Origin: Sphingomonadales bacterium UBA6171
GTDB lineage: Bacteria; Pseudomonadota; Alphaproteobacteria; Sphingomonadales; Sphingomonadaceae
Direction of reading: 5' to 3'
Length of the DNA: 48,202 nucleotides
Assembly: GCA_002422985.1 (NCBI GenBank)
Contig: DITZ01000103.1
Span: forward strand, 1,670-49,871
Position numbers and translations under genes: made by a program. The notes beneath the pieces were generated by a model, which made no database searches, was not told the DNA's origin, and was given only the letters and a program-made list of their open reading frames with translations. This document shows positions 26,755 to 35,790 of this stretch, one piece after another (within the stretch, counting starts at the first letter, position 1; each line of letters begins with the position of its first letter).

Positions 26755-28287
26755 ATGGCAGACCAGATCCTGATTTTCGACACCACGCTGCGCGACGGCG
26801 AGCAATCGCCGGGCTGTTCCATGAATCTGGAGGAAAAGCTGCGCGTTGCCGCCCAGCTGGAAGCGCTGGGCGTGGACATCATCGAAGCCGGCTTCGCCAT
26901 CGCCAGCGAAGGCGATTTCGAAGCCGTGCACGCGGTGGCCGGACAATGTGAGACGGCCGTTGTCGCCAGTCTCGCCCGCGCCGCCCGCGCCGACATCGAG
27001 CGCGCCGCCGCCGCCGTGAAGCCCGCGAAACGCCCGCGCATCCACACTTTCATCGCCACCTCGCCGCTGCACATGAAGGTGAAGCTCAACAAGACGCCCG
27101 AACAGGTGCTGGAATCGATCCGCGAATCGGTGTCGCTGGCCCGAAATCTGGTGGACGATGTGGAATGGTCCGCCGAGGACGCCACCCGCAGCGACCGGGA
27201 CTTTCTTGCCCGCTGCATCGAGATCGCCATCCGATCCGGCGCACGCACCATCAACCTGCCCGACACGGTGGGCTATGGCACGCCCGAAACCTATGGCGCG
27301 CTGTTCACCGACATGATCGCCCGGGTGCCCAACGCCGATCAGGCCATCTTCTCCACCCATTGCCACAATGATCTGGGCCTGGCGGTCGCCAACACGCTGG
27401 CCGCCGTGATGGCCGGCGCGCGGCAGGTGGAATCCACCATCAACGGCATCGGCGAACGCGCCGGCAACGCCGCGGTGGAGGAAATCGCCATGGCGCTGAA
27501 GGTGCGGCAGGACGTGCTGCCCTATCGCACCGGCATTAACTCCGCCGAAATCACCCGCGCCAGCCGGCTGGTCTCCGCCGTTACCGGCATGCATGTGCAG
27601 CCCAACAAGGCCATCGTCGGCGCCAATGCCTTCGCGCATGAATCCGGCATCCATCAGGATGGTATGCTGAAAGACTCGTCCACCTACGAGATCATGACGC
27701 CGGAATCGGTGGGGCAGGGCCATAGTTCGCTGGTGCTGGGCAAGCACAGCGGCCGCGCCGCCTTCAGGGACAAGCTGACCCAGATGGGCTATAATCTGTC
27801 GGACAATGAGTTTCTGGACGCCTTCAAGCGCTTCAAGGATCTGGCCGACGCCAAGAAGCAGGTGTTCGACGAGGATATCGTCGCGCTGGTGGACGATGAA
27901 GTGCTGCGCGGCCACGACCGCATCCAGGTGACGGAGGTGGAGGTCTATTGCGGCTCCAACGGCCCGCAGCGCGCCATCCTGACGCTCAGCATCGACGGGG
28001 AGGAAGCCACCGCCGCCACCAGAGGCAACGGCCCGGTGGATGCGCTGTTCAACGCCATCCGCAAGCTGGTGCCGCACGACGACGCCGCGCTCACGCTTTA
28101 TGAAGTCTCCGCCGTTACCGCCGGCACCGACGCGCAGGCCGAAGTCAGCGTGGTGCTTGCGGAAAACGGCCGCACTGTGCGCGGCGTCGGCACCCATAAC
28201 GACACATTGGTCGCCAGCGCCCGCGCCTATGTCAACGCGCTCAACAAGCTTGCGGTGAAGCGCGGCCGCAGCGCCTTGGCCGCCTGA
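26755..28287 (+). CDS. leuA: 2-isopropylmalate synthase
   Basis: A 510-residue LeuA, the first step of leucine synthesis (acetyl-CoA plus 2-oxoisovalerate). FDTTLRDGEQSPGCSMN opens the catalytic TIM barrel; STHCHNDLGLAVANTLAAV carries metal ligands; NGIGERAGNAAVEEI and ANAFAHESGIHQDGML complete the active site. The C-terminal regulatory domain (about residues 390-505, GSNGPQRAILTLSIDGEE to GTHNDTLVASARAYVNALNK) is the leucine-feedback part. Length is full. It is preceded by a candidate promoter and leader, and followed by a large inverted repeat. Confidence 0.96.
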   Translation: MADQILIFDTTLRDGEQSPGCSMNLEEKLRVAAQLEALGVDIIEAGFAIASEGDFEAVHAVAGQCETAVVASLARAARADIERAAAAVKPAKRPRIHTFIATSPLHMKVKLNKTPEQVLESIRESVSLARNLVDDVEWSAEDATRSDRDFLARCIEIAIRSGARTINLPDTVGYGTPETYGALFTDMIARVPNADQAIFSTHCHNDLGLAVANTLAAVMAGARQVESTINGIGERAGNAAVEEIAMALKVRQDVLPYRTGINSAEITRASRLVSAVTGMHVQPNKAIVGANAFAHESGIHQDGMLKDSSTYEIMTPESVGQGHSSLVLGKHSGRAAFRDKLTQMGYNLSDNEFLDAFKRFKDLADAKKQVFDEDIVALVDDEVLRGHDRIQVTEVEVYCGSNGPQRAILTLSIDGEEATAATRGNGPVDALFNAIRKLVPHDDAALTLYEVSAVTAGTDAQAEVSVVLAENGRTVRGVGTHNDTLVASARAYVNALNKLAVKRGRSALAA

Positions 28288-28295
28288 GAGAGCCT

Positions 28296-28457
28296 CACCG
28301 CGCCGTTGCCGACCCCAGCGCGCCGTTGCCGACCCCACCCCCGGCCCCTCCCCTGAAGGGGAGGGGAGAAGGTGGCGCTACTTCCTCCCCTCCCCTTCAG
28401 GGGAGGGGCCGGGGGTGGGGTCGGCAACGGCGCGCTGGGGTCGGCAACGGCGCGGTG
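28296..28457. repeat. Perfect 73-bp inverted repeat with 16-nt loop
   Basis: Bases 28296-28368 and 28385-28457 are exact reverse complements, separated by 16 bases. Within each arm the unit gcgccgttgccgacccca occurs twice in tandem, next to the motif cccctcccctgaaggggagg. On the right side, degenerate further copies (ggtcagcaaggctgcgg, ggtcggcaaggctgcgg) extend to about 28500. It begins nine bases after the leuA stop and would form a very stable hairpin in RNA. The inner palindrome resembles intergenic REP-like elements of alphaproteobacteria. Confidence 0.93.
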
Positions 28458-28529
28458 GGGTCAGCAAGGCTGCGGTGAGGTCGGCAAGGCTGCGGCAGGG
28501 GCGGCGACCCAGCCCCGCTTCGCCTCAGA

Positions 28530-28985
28530 TCAGGCCGCCACGCACTTTGCGGTCGCCATCATGCCCACATTCAGCAGCAATTCCGCGCCCTTGCCCTGAA
28601 TCGTCGTCTGGCCATTGCTATATTTGAAGCCGGACGCCGCGGCCTCCTGCTGCAACTCCTCATTCTGCCCGCCGCGCACCAGCACCGCGATGCCCTGATC
28701 CGGGAAGAAGCGCACTTCGATCGTCTCGTCATTGTCGCATTTGAAGCTGGTGCGCGTTTGCCTGGTCACCGGCAGGCCGGCGGCAGCCGCCGCTTTCTCC
28801 AGCTCGGCTGTCTGCGCCGGCGTCGTCTGGTCCGCCGGCAGGTCCGCCGTCACATCGGCAGCGGGTGCGGGCGCGGCCTCTGTCACCATCGGCGTGCCTT
28901 CCGGCGCGACGGGCGTTTCCGCCGGCTTGCCACAGGCAGCCAGAACGGCAGCAAGGCCAAGTGCGGCAAAGGGCAGGATTTTCAT
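28530..28985 (-). CDS. MliC-like lipoprotein (lysozyme inhibitor domain)
   Basis: A 151-residue lipoprotein: the signal MKILPFAALGLAAVLAACGK has a lipobox LAAC with Cys18. An Ala/Pro/Thr-rich linker reaches about residue 70. The C-terminal domain TSFKCDNDETIEVRFFPDQG ... AAASGFKYSNGQTTIQGKGA ... ATAKC has the MliC pattern (two flanking Cys, SGxxYSxG, KG). MliC proteins inhibit c-type lysozyme at the outer membrane; the match is to the pattern only. It converges with leuA across the inverted repeat. Confidence 0.8.
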   Translation of the reverse strand: MKILPFAALGLAAVLAACGKPAETPVAPEGTPMVTEAAPAPAADVTADLPADQTTPAQTAELEKAAAAAGLPVTRQTRTSFKCDNDETIEVRFFPDQGIAVLVRGGQNEELQQEAAASGFKYSNGQTTIQGKGAELLLNVGMMATAKCVAA

Positions 28986-28997
28986 GTCAAATTCTCC

Positions 28998-29206
28998 TCA
29001 GGATTCTGGCCGGCAGTCAGGGGGCGGAAAGCCAGGCACCATGATCCGCATCATCGTGCCGCCGCCCTGGATGAAGCTATCACCGGATTGATCGGAAAAG
29101 CCGCGAAAGGTCGGCTGGCGCTGCATTTCCCTGCGCGCGGCGGCGTGGTGGTGCCGCCGGCCAGCAGCAGCCCGGCCAGCGCAACAGGCCCGAACGAAAA
29201 ATGCAT
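28998..29206 (-). pseudogene. Possible frameshifted small lipoprotein-like remnant (I78-like)
   Basis: One frame from 29206 encodes MHFSFGPVALAGLLLAGGTT, a signal peptide whose lipobox Cys position is Gly. Another frame ending at 28998 encodes SFIQGGGTMMRIMVPG, which vaguely resembles the inhibitor I78 family core (G-x-x-x-R-x-x-x-PG). Joined across a frameshift they would give one protein of about 70 residues. Both halves are short and the family match is weak. Confidence 0.2.
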
Positions 29207-29270
29207 ACAGCCCGCTCCCACAACCGGCCGCAAAACCGGCCGCAAACCTGCCAGAATCGCTCAAGCCGCG

Positions 29271-31082
29271 TCAATGACGGCCGAACAGCCGCGCCAGCGC
29301 ATCCATGCCCAGCCGGATCACCGTCGGCCGCCCATGATTGCATGTCCCGCTCGCCGGCTCCGCCTCCATCTGCCGCAGCAGCGCATTCATTTCCGCCAGG
29401 CTCAACGCCCGCCCGGCGCGCACGCTGCCATGGCAGGCGACTGTGGCGGCCACCAGATCGAGCCGCGCCGACAGGCTGCGCGCGCCGGCACCGTCCGAAA
29501 GATCATCCGCCAGATCGCGCAGCAGCGCGGCCACATCCACGCCGCGCAACCCCGCCGGCAAGGCGCGCACCAGCATCGCATCCGCGCCGAACCGCTCCAT
29601 TTCCAGCCCCAGCCGTGCGGCCTCGTCGGCCGCTTCCTCCAGCCGGTCGCAGGTCAGCGGGTCCAGCGTCACCGCTTCGGGCATCAACAGCGCCTGCGAG
29701 GGGGCCGCCGCGCCGCCCAAAGCCCGGCGCATCGCCTCCAGCACCAGCCGCTCATGCGCGGCGTGCTGATCCACCAGCACCAGCCCGTCGGCTGCCTCCG
29801 CCACGATATAGCTGTTGGCAATCTGCCCGCGCGCCACGCCCAGGGGAAAGCCCGGTTCCTGGGCGGCCTCCGACACGGCCGCCGCCCGATCCGGCGCGCG
29901 CCCCGCCGGCAGGGCACCGAACCCGGCGAACCCGCCAGACATCTGGCCGTCTGACATCCGCCCGCCAGAAATCCGCCCTTCCGACATCTGCCCTTCTGGC
30001 ATCTGCCCATCCGACATCTGCCCGTGCGCCGTCTGAACCGGCTCAAAGGCCGCCGCCAGCGCTGCCGCTGCGGCCCGCGCCGGCTGCACCCCCGCCGCCG
30101 CCAGCGCCGCGCGCACCGAGGCGATGATCGCCCCGCGCACCGCCTGCGGATCGCGGAAGCGCACCTCGGTCTTGGCCGGATGCACATTCACATCCACGTC
30201 GGGCATCGGCAGGGTGATGAACAGCGCCGCCACCGCATGGCGCCCGGCCGCCAGCCGGTCTTCATAGGCACCGCGCAGCGCCCCCACCAGCTGCCGGTCC
30301 TTCACCGGCCGGCCGTTCACGAACAGATATTGCTGATCCGCCACCCCCCGGCTTGCGGCCGGCAGCCCGGTCATCCCGCCCACCAGCAGGTCGCCGCGCT
30401 GAAAATCCACCGGCACCATATCCGCCCCATCGGGCAGCAGCGCCCGCACGCGCGCCACCAGCCCCGGCACGCCGCCCCGCGCTTCGCCGGCCAGATCCAG
30501 CAGCAGCCGCCCGTCCACCACCAGCCGGAAGCTGACAGCCGGATGCGCCATCGCCAGCCGCCGCAGCGCATCCGCCACCGCCGCCACTTCGGTGCGCGGG
30601 CTTTTCAGGAATTTCCGCCGCGCCGGCACCCGGCCAAACAGATCATCGACCGTGATCCGCGTGCCCTGCGCCAGCGCCGCCGGCCCTTGCGCCAGCAGCG
30701 CGCCGCCATCCACCACCATTTTCCAGCCCGCATCCGCGCCTGCCGCCCGGCTCTCCAGCGTGAAGCGCGATACCGATGCAATCGCCGGCAGCGCCTCGCC
30801 CCGGAAGCCGAAGCTGGCGATCGCCAGCAGGTCATCGCCGGGCAGCTTGGAGGTCGCATGCCGTTCCAGCGCCAGCGCCATCATGTCGGGCGTCATGCCG
30901 CTGCCATCGTCCAGCACCTGAATGCGCCCGATGCCGCCATCCTCCACGCTGACGCTGATTCGCGTCGCGCCGGCATCCAGCGCATTTTCCACCAGCTCCT
31001 TCACCGCGCTGGCAGGCCGCTCCACCACTTCGCCGGCCGCGATGCGGTCCACAAGCTCGGTAGGCAGGCGGCGGATGGACAT
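29271..31082 (-). CDS. mutL: DNA mismatch repair protein MutL
   Basis: A 603-residue MutL. The GHKL ATPase is at the N-terminus: IAAGEVVERPASAVKELVEN, IQVLDDGSGM, HATSKL and SFGFRGEALPAIASV. The C-terminal domain has the endonuclease motif DQHAxxExxxxE (VDQHAAHERLVLE) with the supporting ACHGSVRAG and CNHGRP motifs, so this is the nicking type of MutL, as in bacteria lacking MutH. The linker around residues 355-385 is odd: six five-residue repeats such as MSDGQ, MPEGQ and MSEGR, from 15-bp DNA repeats. ATG 31082 has a gaaagggg ribosome site. It is divergent from mreB. Confidence 0.96.
   Translation of the reverse strand: MSIRRLPTELVDRIAAGEVVERPASAVKELVENALDAGATRISVSVEDGGIGRIQVLDDGSGMTPDMMALALERHATSKLPGDDLLAIASFGFRGEALPAIASVSRFTLESRAAGADAGWKMVVDGGALLAQGPAALAQGTRITVDDLFGRVPARRKFLKSPRTEVAAVADALRRLAMAHPAVSFRLVVDGRLLLDLAGEARGGVPGLVARVRALLPDGADMVPVDFQRGDLLVGGMTGLPAASRGVADQQYLFVNGRPVKDRQLVGALRGAYEDRLAAGRHAVAALFITLPMPDVDVNVHPAKTEVRFRDPQAVRGAIIASVRAALAAAGVQPARAAAAALAAAFEPVQTAHGQMSDGQMPEGQMSEGRISGGRMSDGQMSGGFAGFGALPAGRAPDRAAAVSEAAQEPGFPLGVARGQIANSYIVAEAADGLVLVDQHAAHERLVLEAMRRALGGAAAPSQALLMPEAVTLDPLTCDRLEEAADEAARLGLEMERFGADAMLVRALPAGLRGVDVAALLRDLADDLSDGAGARSLSARLDLVAATVACHGSVRAGRALSLAEMNALLRQMEAEPASGTCNHGRPTVIRLGMDALARLFGRH
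29932..30029. repeat. 15-bp imperfect tandem repeats in the mutL linker
   Basis: About six units resembling ccgacatctgcccat (plus strand) encode the five-residue repeats M(S/P)(D/E/G)G(Q/R) in the MutL interdomain linker. The number is a multiple of the codon frame, so expansion or contraction would not break mutL. Confidence 0.8.
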
Positions 31083-31332
31083 CCCCTTTCTTCGCACCAC
31101 ACCAGCCCGCCCACAAGCCGGCAGCATGGGCGAATTGCGACAGTCTGCACCAAATGCCGCCGATATAGCCCAATCCCTCGCTTGCGTGCGGTCAAGTGAC
31201 CGCGTAATCGCTTGCCAATCCGCCACCGCCTGTTCCGGCATTCGCGGGTGCAGCGCTGTCCTGCCGCGCCGCACGACCGGCCGGGCACAGACGCTGGCAG
31301 CAACGCCCCCGAACAAGAGAGCATCTGCCCCT

Positions 31333-32379
31333 GTGAATCTCTTCAACCGCATTTTCGGCTTCCTCAGCCAGGACATGGCTATCGACCTCGGCACCGCCAA
31401 CACGCTCGTCTATGTGCGCGGCCGCGGGATCGTCCTGAACGAGCCATCGGTTGTCGCCATGGAAACGCTGAACGGCCGTCGCCAGGTGAAGGCCGTGGGC
31501 AATGACGCCAAGATGATGATGGGGAAAACGCCGGGCAATGTCGAAGCCATCCGGCCGCTGCGCGACGGGGTTATCGCCGACATCGAAGTCGCCGAAGACA
31601 TGATCAAATATTTCATCTCCAAGGTGCATGGCAAAAGCCGCTGGATGGCGTCCGGCCCGGAAATCGTCATCTGCGTGCCGTCCGGCTCCACGCCCGTTGA
31701 ACGGCGCGCCATCCGCGACGCCGCCAACAATGCCGGCGCATCGCAGGTGCATCTCATTCTCGAACCGATGGCCGCAGCCATCGGCGCGGGCATGCCCGTT
31801 ACCGAACCGATCGGGTCCATGGTGGTCGATATCGGCGGCGGCACCACCGAAGTCGCCGTGCTCTCGCTGCGCGGCCTCGCCTATACCACCAGCGTCCGCA
31901 TGGGCGGCGACAAGATGGACGAGGCGATCATCAACTATGTCCGCCGCAACCATAATCTCTTGATCGGCGACGCGACGGCCGAGCGCATCAAAAAGGAAAT
32001 CGGCACCGCCATCCCGCCGGCCGATGGCGTGGGCCAGACGCTGGAGATCAAGGGCCGCGATCTGGTGAACGGCGTGCCGAAGGAAATCACCATCAATCAG
32101 GGCCAGATTGCCGACGCCCTGTCCGAACCGGTTTCCGCCATCATCGAATCCGTCCGCCTTGCGCTGGAAAACACCGCCCCCGAACTGGCGGCCGATATCG
32201 TCGATCAGGGCATCGTTCTCACCGGCGGCGGCGCGCTGCTGGGTGGGCTGGATGAAGCGCTGCGCCAGTCCACCGGCCTGCCTGTCACCGTCGCGGAAGA
32301 TCCGCTCTCCTGCGTCGCGCTGGGCACCGGCCGCGCGCTGGAGGACCCGGTCTATCGCGGCGTGTTGATGAGCGCATGA
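31333..32379 (+). CDS. mreB: Rod-shape-determining actin homologue MreB
   Basis: A 348-residue MreB. FLSQDMAIDLGTANTLVYV is the phosphate-1 loop, GRGIVLNEPSVVA, CVPSGSTPVERRAI, EPMAAAIGAGMPV, MVVDIGGGTTEVAVLSL (phosphate-2) and LTGGGALLGGLDEAL (adenosine site) follow. It forms membrane-bound filaments that steer the elongasome. The start is GTG 31333, giving VNLFNRIFGFLSQDM; the ribosome site (aagagag) is about 13 bases away, rather far. The frame extends upstream to 30922 only because it is open antisense to mutL. It begins the mreBCD-mrdA-rodA operon; the 250-base spacer to mutL holds no gene. Confidence 0.97.
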   Translation: MNLFNRIFGFLSQDMAIDLGTANTLVYVRGRGIVLNEPSVVAMETLNGRRQVKAVGNDAKMMMGKTPGNVEAIRPLRDGVIADIEVAEDMIKYFISKVHGKSRWMASGPEIVICVPSGSTPVERRAIRDAANNAGASQVHLILEPMAAAIGAGMPVTEPIGSMVVDIGGGTTEVAVLSLRGLAYTTSVRMGGDKMDEAIINYVRRNHNLLIGDATAERIKKEIGTAIPPADGVGQTLEIKGRDLVNGVPKEITINQGQIADALSEPVSAIIESVRLALENTAPELAADIVDQGIVLTGGGALLGGLDEALRQSTGLPVTVAEDPLSCVALGTGRALEDPVYRGVLMSA

Positions 32380-32396
32380 TCGCCGGGCGGTAAAGC

Positions 32397-33389
32397 ATGA
32401 GCCGTCTGCCAGACGAAGTCCGCTGGCGTCCGGCGAAACGCTCCAGCTTCGCGCGCCGCGACAGCAACCTTGCGCTCATCGGCGCGATGCTGTCGGGCGT
32501 GGTGCTGGCCATCGCCCTCATCCTGCTGCTGGTCTCCAAGGTGAACCCGGAACAGGGCCGGCTGCTGCGCGGTGCGGCCGCCGATGTGCTGCAACCCGTG
32601 CACGCCATCGTCTCCGCCCCCTTCCGTTTCTTCGGCGCGGTGGGCGGCGCGGTTGCCAATTATTGGCGCGCCGGCAGCCGCGTGGGCGAACTGGAAGCCG
32701 ACCTGGCAGAAGCCCGCAAACAGGCCGAACGCGCCCGGCAGATGGAGGCGGACATCGCCCGGCTGGACGCGCTTTTGAAAGCCGCCCGCCCCGAACGCCG
32801 CCTCGTCGCCAGCGGCATGGCGTCGGCCTCGCCGGCGTCGGCTGCCACCCGCACCGCCATCATCAGCGTCGGCGCGCACCATGGCGTCCGCCCGCGCATG
32901 CCGGTGATCGCCGCCGACGGGCTGGCCGGCCGCGTCTCCGATGTCGGCCTGGGTGCCGCGCGCATCATCCTGCTCACCGACGCCAGCAGCCGCGTGCCGG
33001 TGAAGGTGGAACGCACCGGCTGGACCGGCCTTGCGGTCGGCCGGGGCACCAGCCGCATGGAGTTTCAGTTCGACACCGCCTCCGGCTCCGATCTCATCCG
33101 GGTGGGCGACCGGCTCGTCACCAGCGGCGACGGCGGGCTGTTCCCGCCCGGTGTCCCGGTGGGCGTGGTGGTGGACGTCAGCACCAATCCGCCGCGCATC
33201 CGCCCCGCCGCCAACCCCACCGGGCTGGGCATGGTGCGGGTGGAGGCCCCCTGGCTGCCGCCGCCGGATTTCATCCCCGCCGCTCCGGCCCCGGCCGAAG
33301 CCGACCGCCCCGTGCCCCCGGCCTCAACCGCACCGGCCACAACCGCGCCGGCAACGACCGCCGTGTCATCCCCGGTCGGACGCCCATGA
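32397..33389 (+). CDS. mreC: Rod-shape-determining protein MreC
   Basis: A 330-residue MreC: a cytoplasmic N-terminus, one TM (LIGAMLSGVVLAIALILLLV, about residues 27-46), a coiled coil (about 95-135, ELEADLAEARKQAERARQ), then the periplasmic beta-barrels with IISVGAHHGVRPRMPVIAAD, GLAGRVSDVG, LLTDASSRVPVKVERT and GDRLVTSGDGGLFPPGVPVG. A Pro/Ala/Thr-rich tail of about 55 residues is typical of alphaproteobacteria. It links MreB to PBP2 and RodA. It follows mreB by 17 bases and overlaps mreD (ATGA). Confidence 0.95.
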   Translation: MSRLPDEVRWRPAKRSSFARRDSNLALIGAMLSGVVLAIALILLLVSKVNPEQGRLLRGAAADVLQPVHAIVSAPFRFFGAVGGAVANYWRAGSRVGELEADLAEARKQAERARQMEADIARLDALLKAARPERRLVASGMASASPASAATRTAIISVGAHHGVRPRMPVIAADGLAGRVSDVGLGAARIILLTDASSRVPVKVERTGWTGLAVGRGTSRMEFQFDTASGSDLIRVGDRLVTSGDGGLFPPGVPVGVVVDVSTNPPRIRPAANPTGLGMVRVEAPWLPPPDFIPAAPAPAEADRPVPPASTAPATTAPATTAVSSPVGRP

Positions 33390-33895
33390 ACTATGCCCCG
33401 TCCCGCCCGGATAGCCGCGAATGGCGCCGGCGGCTGATCCCCGCCACCACGGTCGCGGCCGCCAGCCTTGCCATCACTCTGCCGCTGCCGCTCGCCTGGG
33501 GCCTGATGCCCAATCTCGCGCTGCTGCTCATCCTTGTCTGGGCCAGCGTCCAGCCGCGCCTGATGCCGATCTGGGCTGCCTTCCTGCTCGGCCTGCTGCA
33601 CGACATCTTCACCGCCGGTCCCTTCGGCCTGTTCGGCCTCCTCTTCCCGCTCACCGTGCTCGCCGTCCGGGCCGGCGACGGCCGGCTCCGCACCCGCATG
33701 ATGCGCACAGACTGGCTGCTCGCCGCGATCCTCATCCTCGCGCTCCATGTCCTCGCCTGGCAATTATTCGCGCTTATCGGCCAGCCGCAACCGCCGCTGC
33801 CGCTGCTTGCACAGGGCGTCGTCACTGCATTCGCCTTTCCGCTGGCCCTGGCGCTCGCCGCCCTGCTGCACCGCCGGCTTGTCGAAGAGGCCTGA
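33386..33895 (+). CDS. mreD: Rod-shape-determining membrane protein MreD
   Basis: A 169-residue integral membrane protein with about five hydrophobic segments (for example IPATTVAAASLAITLPLPLA, LALLLILVWASVQP, WLLAAILILALHVLAWQLF). The motif FLLGLLHDIFTAGPFGLFGL is the MreD signature. It belongs to the elongasome with MreC. ATG 33386 overlaps the mreC stop; mrdA starts two bases after its own stop. Confidence 0.92.
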   Translation: MNYAPSRPDSREWRRRLIPATTVAAASLAITLPLPLAWGLMPNLALLLILVWASVQPRLMPIWAAFLLGLLHDIFTAGPFGLFGLLFPLTVLAVRAGDGRLRTRMMRTDWLLAAILILALHVLAWQLFALIGQPQPPLPLLAQGVVTAFAFPLALALAALLHRRLVEEA

Positions 33896-33897
33896 AC

Positions 33898-35790
33898 ATG
33901 GCCTCCGAAGCCGACAGCCGCCGCCAGTTCGATCGCCGCACCCTGATATTGGGCGGGGTGCAGGCCGCTGCCGGTGCCGTCCTCATCGGCCGCATGGCCT
34001 GGCTCGCCATCAGGGAAGGTGAACGCTACAGCCTGGCGGCAGAGGATAACCGCGTCGCGCTGCACCTGATCCCGCCCCGGCGCGGCTGGATCGTCGACGC
34101 CACCGGCCAGCCGCTGGCGCAGAACCGCCCGGCCTATGCGCTGGAACTGGTCCCCTCGCTGGTCGAAAATCTCCCCGCAACGCTTGCCGCCATCCGCCGC
34201 GTGCTGCCCATCGACCCGGAGGACGAAGCCCGCATCCTGAGGGAAGCGGAAAACGCCCGCGGCCCGTCGGCCGTTCCCATCGCCGACGATATCGGCTGGG
34301 ACGCCTATGCCGCCTTCAACGTCGAACTGGCCGGCATGGAAGGCGTCGTGCCCATCCGCACCTATGTGCGCCACTATCCCGATGGAGAGGCGTTCGGCCA
34401 TGTGCTCGGCTATGTCGGCCGGCCCAGCGCCGAACAATATAAAGAGACGGGGGACAGGCTCTACCTCATCCCCGGCTTCCGCATCGGCAAGGATGGCGTC
34501 GAACGCTCGAAGGAAGCGGCGCTGCGCGGCAAGCCTGGCGCCCGCCGGGTGGAGGTGAACGCGCGCGGCCGCATCGTGCGGGAGCTGGACACCCAGCCCG
34601 ACACACCGGGGCAGACCGTGCAGCTCACGCTGGATCGCGGCCTGCAAAGCTTCGCCGCCGCCCGCGTCGGCAAGGAAAGCGTCAGTCTCGTCGTCATCGA
34701 CTGCCTCAGCGGCGACATCAAATGCATGCTCTCCATGCCGGCCTTTGATCCCAACATCTTTTCGAACCGCATCCCCGGCAAGCTGTGGGCCGAAATGCAG
34801 GCCGCCGAAACCAAGCCGCTGCTGAACAAGGTCACGCAGGGGCTGTATGTCCCCGGCTCCACCTTCAAGCTCGCCACCGCCCTCGCCACGCTGGCCGAAG
34901 GTGTGCCGCCATCAGACACCGTCACCTGCGGCGGCCGTTACCGCGTCGGCTCCAACACCTGGCACTGCCACAAGCGCAGCGGCCATGGCACGGTCGACAT
35001 GGAACGCGCCATCGCGGCGTCGTGCAACGTCTTCTTCTACACCATGGCCCGCCGCATCGGCCCGGATGCGGTGGCAGACATGGCGCGCAAACTGGGGCTG
35101 GGGCAGGAGTTCGACATCCCCATGCCGGTGCAGCGTGAAGGCACCGTGCCCGATCCCGAATGGCTGATGCGCCGCTACGACCGCAAATGGACGGTCGCCG
35201 ACACGCTCAACACCGCCATCGGCCAGGGCTATCTGCAAACCAACCCGCTGCAACTGGCCGTCATGGCCGCGCGACTGGCGAGCGGCCGTCTCGTCGTCCC
35301 CCGGCTGGTGGCCGGTCCCAAACCCGCCCCCTTCACCCCGCTCCCCATCCTGCCCGATTATCTGGACACGGTGCGGCGCGGCATGGCGAATGTGGTGAAC
35401 GGCCCCGGCGGCACCGCCCGGTCTGCACGGCTGAAGGTGGATGGCGTCACGCTGGCCGGCAAAACCGGCACGGCGCAGGTCCGCCGCATCTCCGCCGGCT
35501 TCCGTGGCGGTGCCGGCGTCGAGCGCCGCTTCCGCGACCACGCCCTCTTCGTCGCCTTCGCGCCGGTGGAGCAGCCGCGCTACGCCGTCGCCGTGGTGGT
35601 GGAACATGGCATCAGCGGCTCGCGCGCCGCGGCCCCCATCGCGCGGGATGTCGTCACCTGGATCTATGATCGCGAACAGGCGGAAAAATCGCTCGCCGCG
35701 GTGGTGCAGGCCCGCGAAGCCGCCCGTCGCGCCGCCGAAGCGGCGGCGGCAGCGGCTGCACAGGCCGCCGCCCCGGTGCCGCCCGCATGA
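33898..35790 (+). CDS. mrdA: Penicillin-binding protein 2 (elongation transpeptidase)
   Basis: A 630-residue class B PBP. A short cytoplasmic end and one TM (LILGGVQAAAGAVLIGRMAW) lead to the pedestal with LIPPRRGWIVDATGQPLAQNRP. The transpeptidase has GSTFKLA (catalytic Ser, near residue 321), SCN near 375 and KTGTAQV near 522. It crosslinks peptidoglycan during lateral wall growth with RodA. Two cysteines (VTCGGRYRV and TWHCHKR) near the active site are typical of proteobacterial PBP2. The C-terminal Ala/Arg-rich helix is a lineage extension. It overlaps rodA by four bases. Confidence 0.96.
   Translation: MASEADSRRQFDRRTLILGGVQAAAGAVLIGRMAWLAIREGERYSLAAEDNRVALHLIPPRRGWIVDATGQPLAQNRPAYALELVPSLVENLPATLAAIRRVLPIDPEDEARILREAENARGPSAVPIADDIGWDAYAAFNVELAGMEGVVPIRTYVRHYPDGEAFGHVLGYVGRPSAEQYKETGDRLYLIPGFRIGKDGVERSKEAALRGKPGARRVEVNARGRIVRELDTQPDTPGQTVQLTLDRGLQSFAAARVGKESVSLVVIDCLSGDIKCMLSMPAFDPNIFSNRIPGKLWAEMQAAETKPLLNKVTQGLYVPGSTFKLATALATLAEGVPPSDTVTCGGRYRVGSNTWHCHKRSGHGTVDMERAIAASCNVFFYTMARRIGPDAVADMARKLGLGQEFDIPMPVQREGTVPDPEWLMRRYDRKWTVADTLNTAIGQGYLQTNPLQLAVMAARLASGRLVVPRLVAGPKPAPFTPLPILPDYLDTVRRGMANVVNGPGGTARSARLKVDGVTLAGKTGTAQVRRISAGFRGGAGVERRFRDHALFVAFAPVEQPRYAVAVVVEHGISGSRAAAPIARDVVTWIYDREQAEKSLAAVVQAREAARRAAEAAAAAAAQAAAPVPPA

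Noticed and set aside
30922..31332. Upstream extension of the mreB frame
   Set aside because: It overlaps the mutL start on the other strand and has no MreB similarity; GTG 31333 gives the normal N-terminus.
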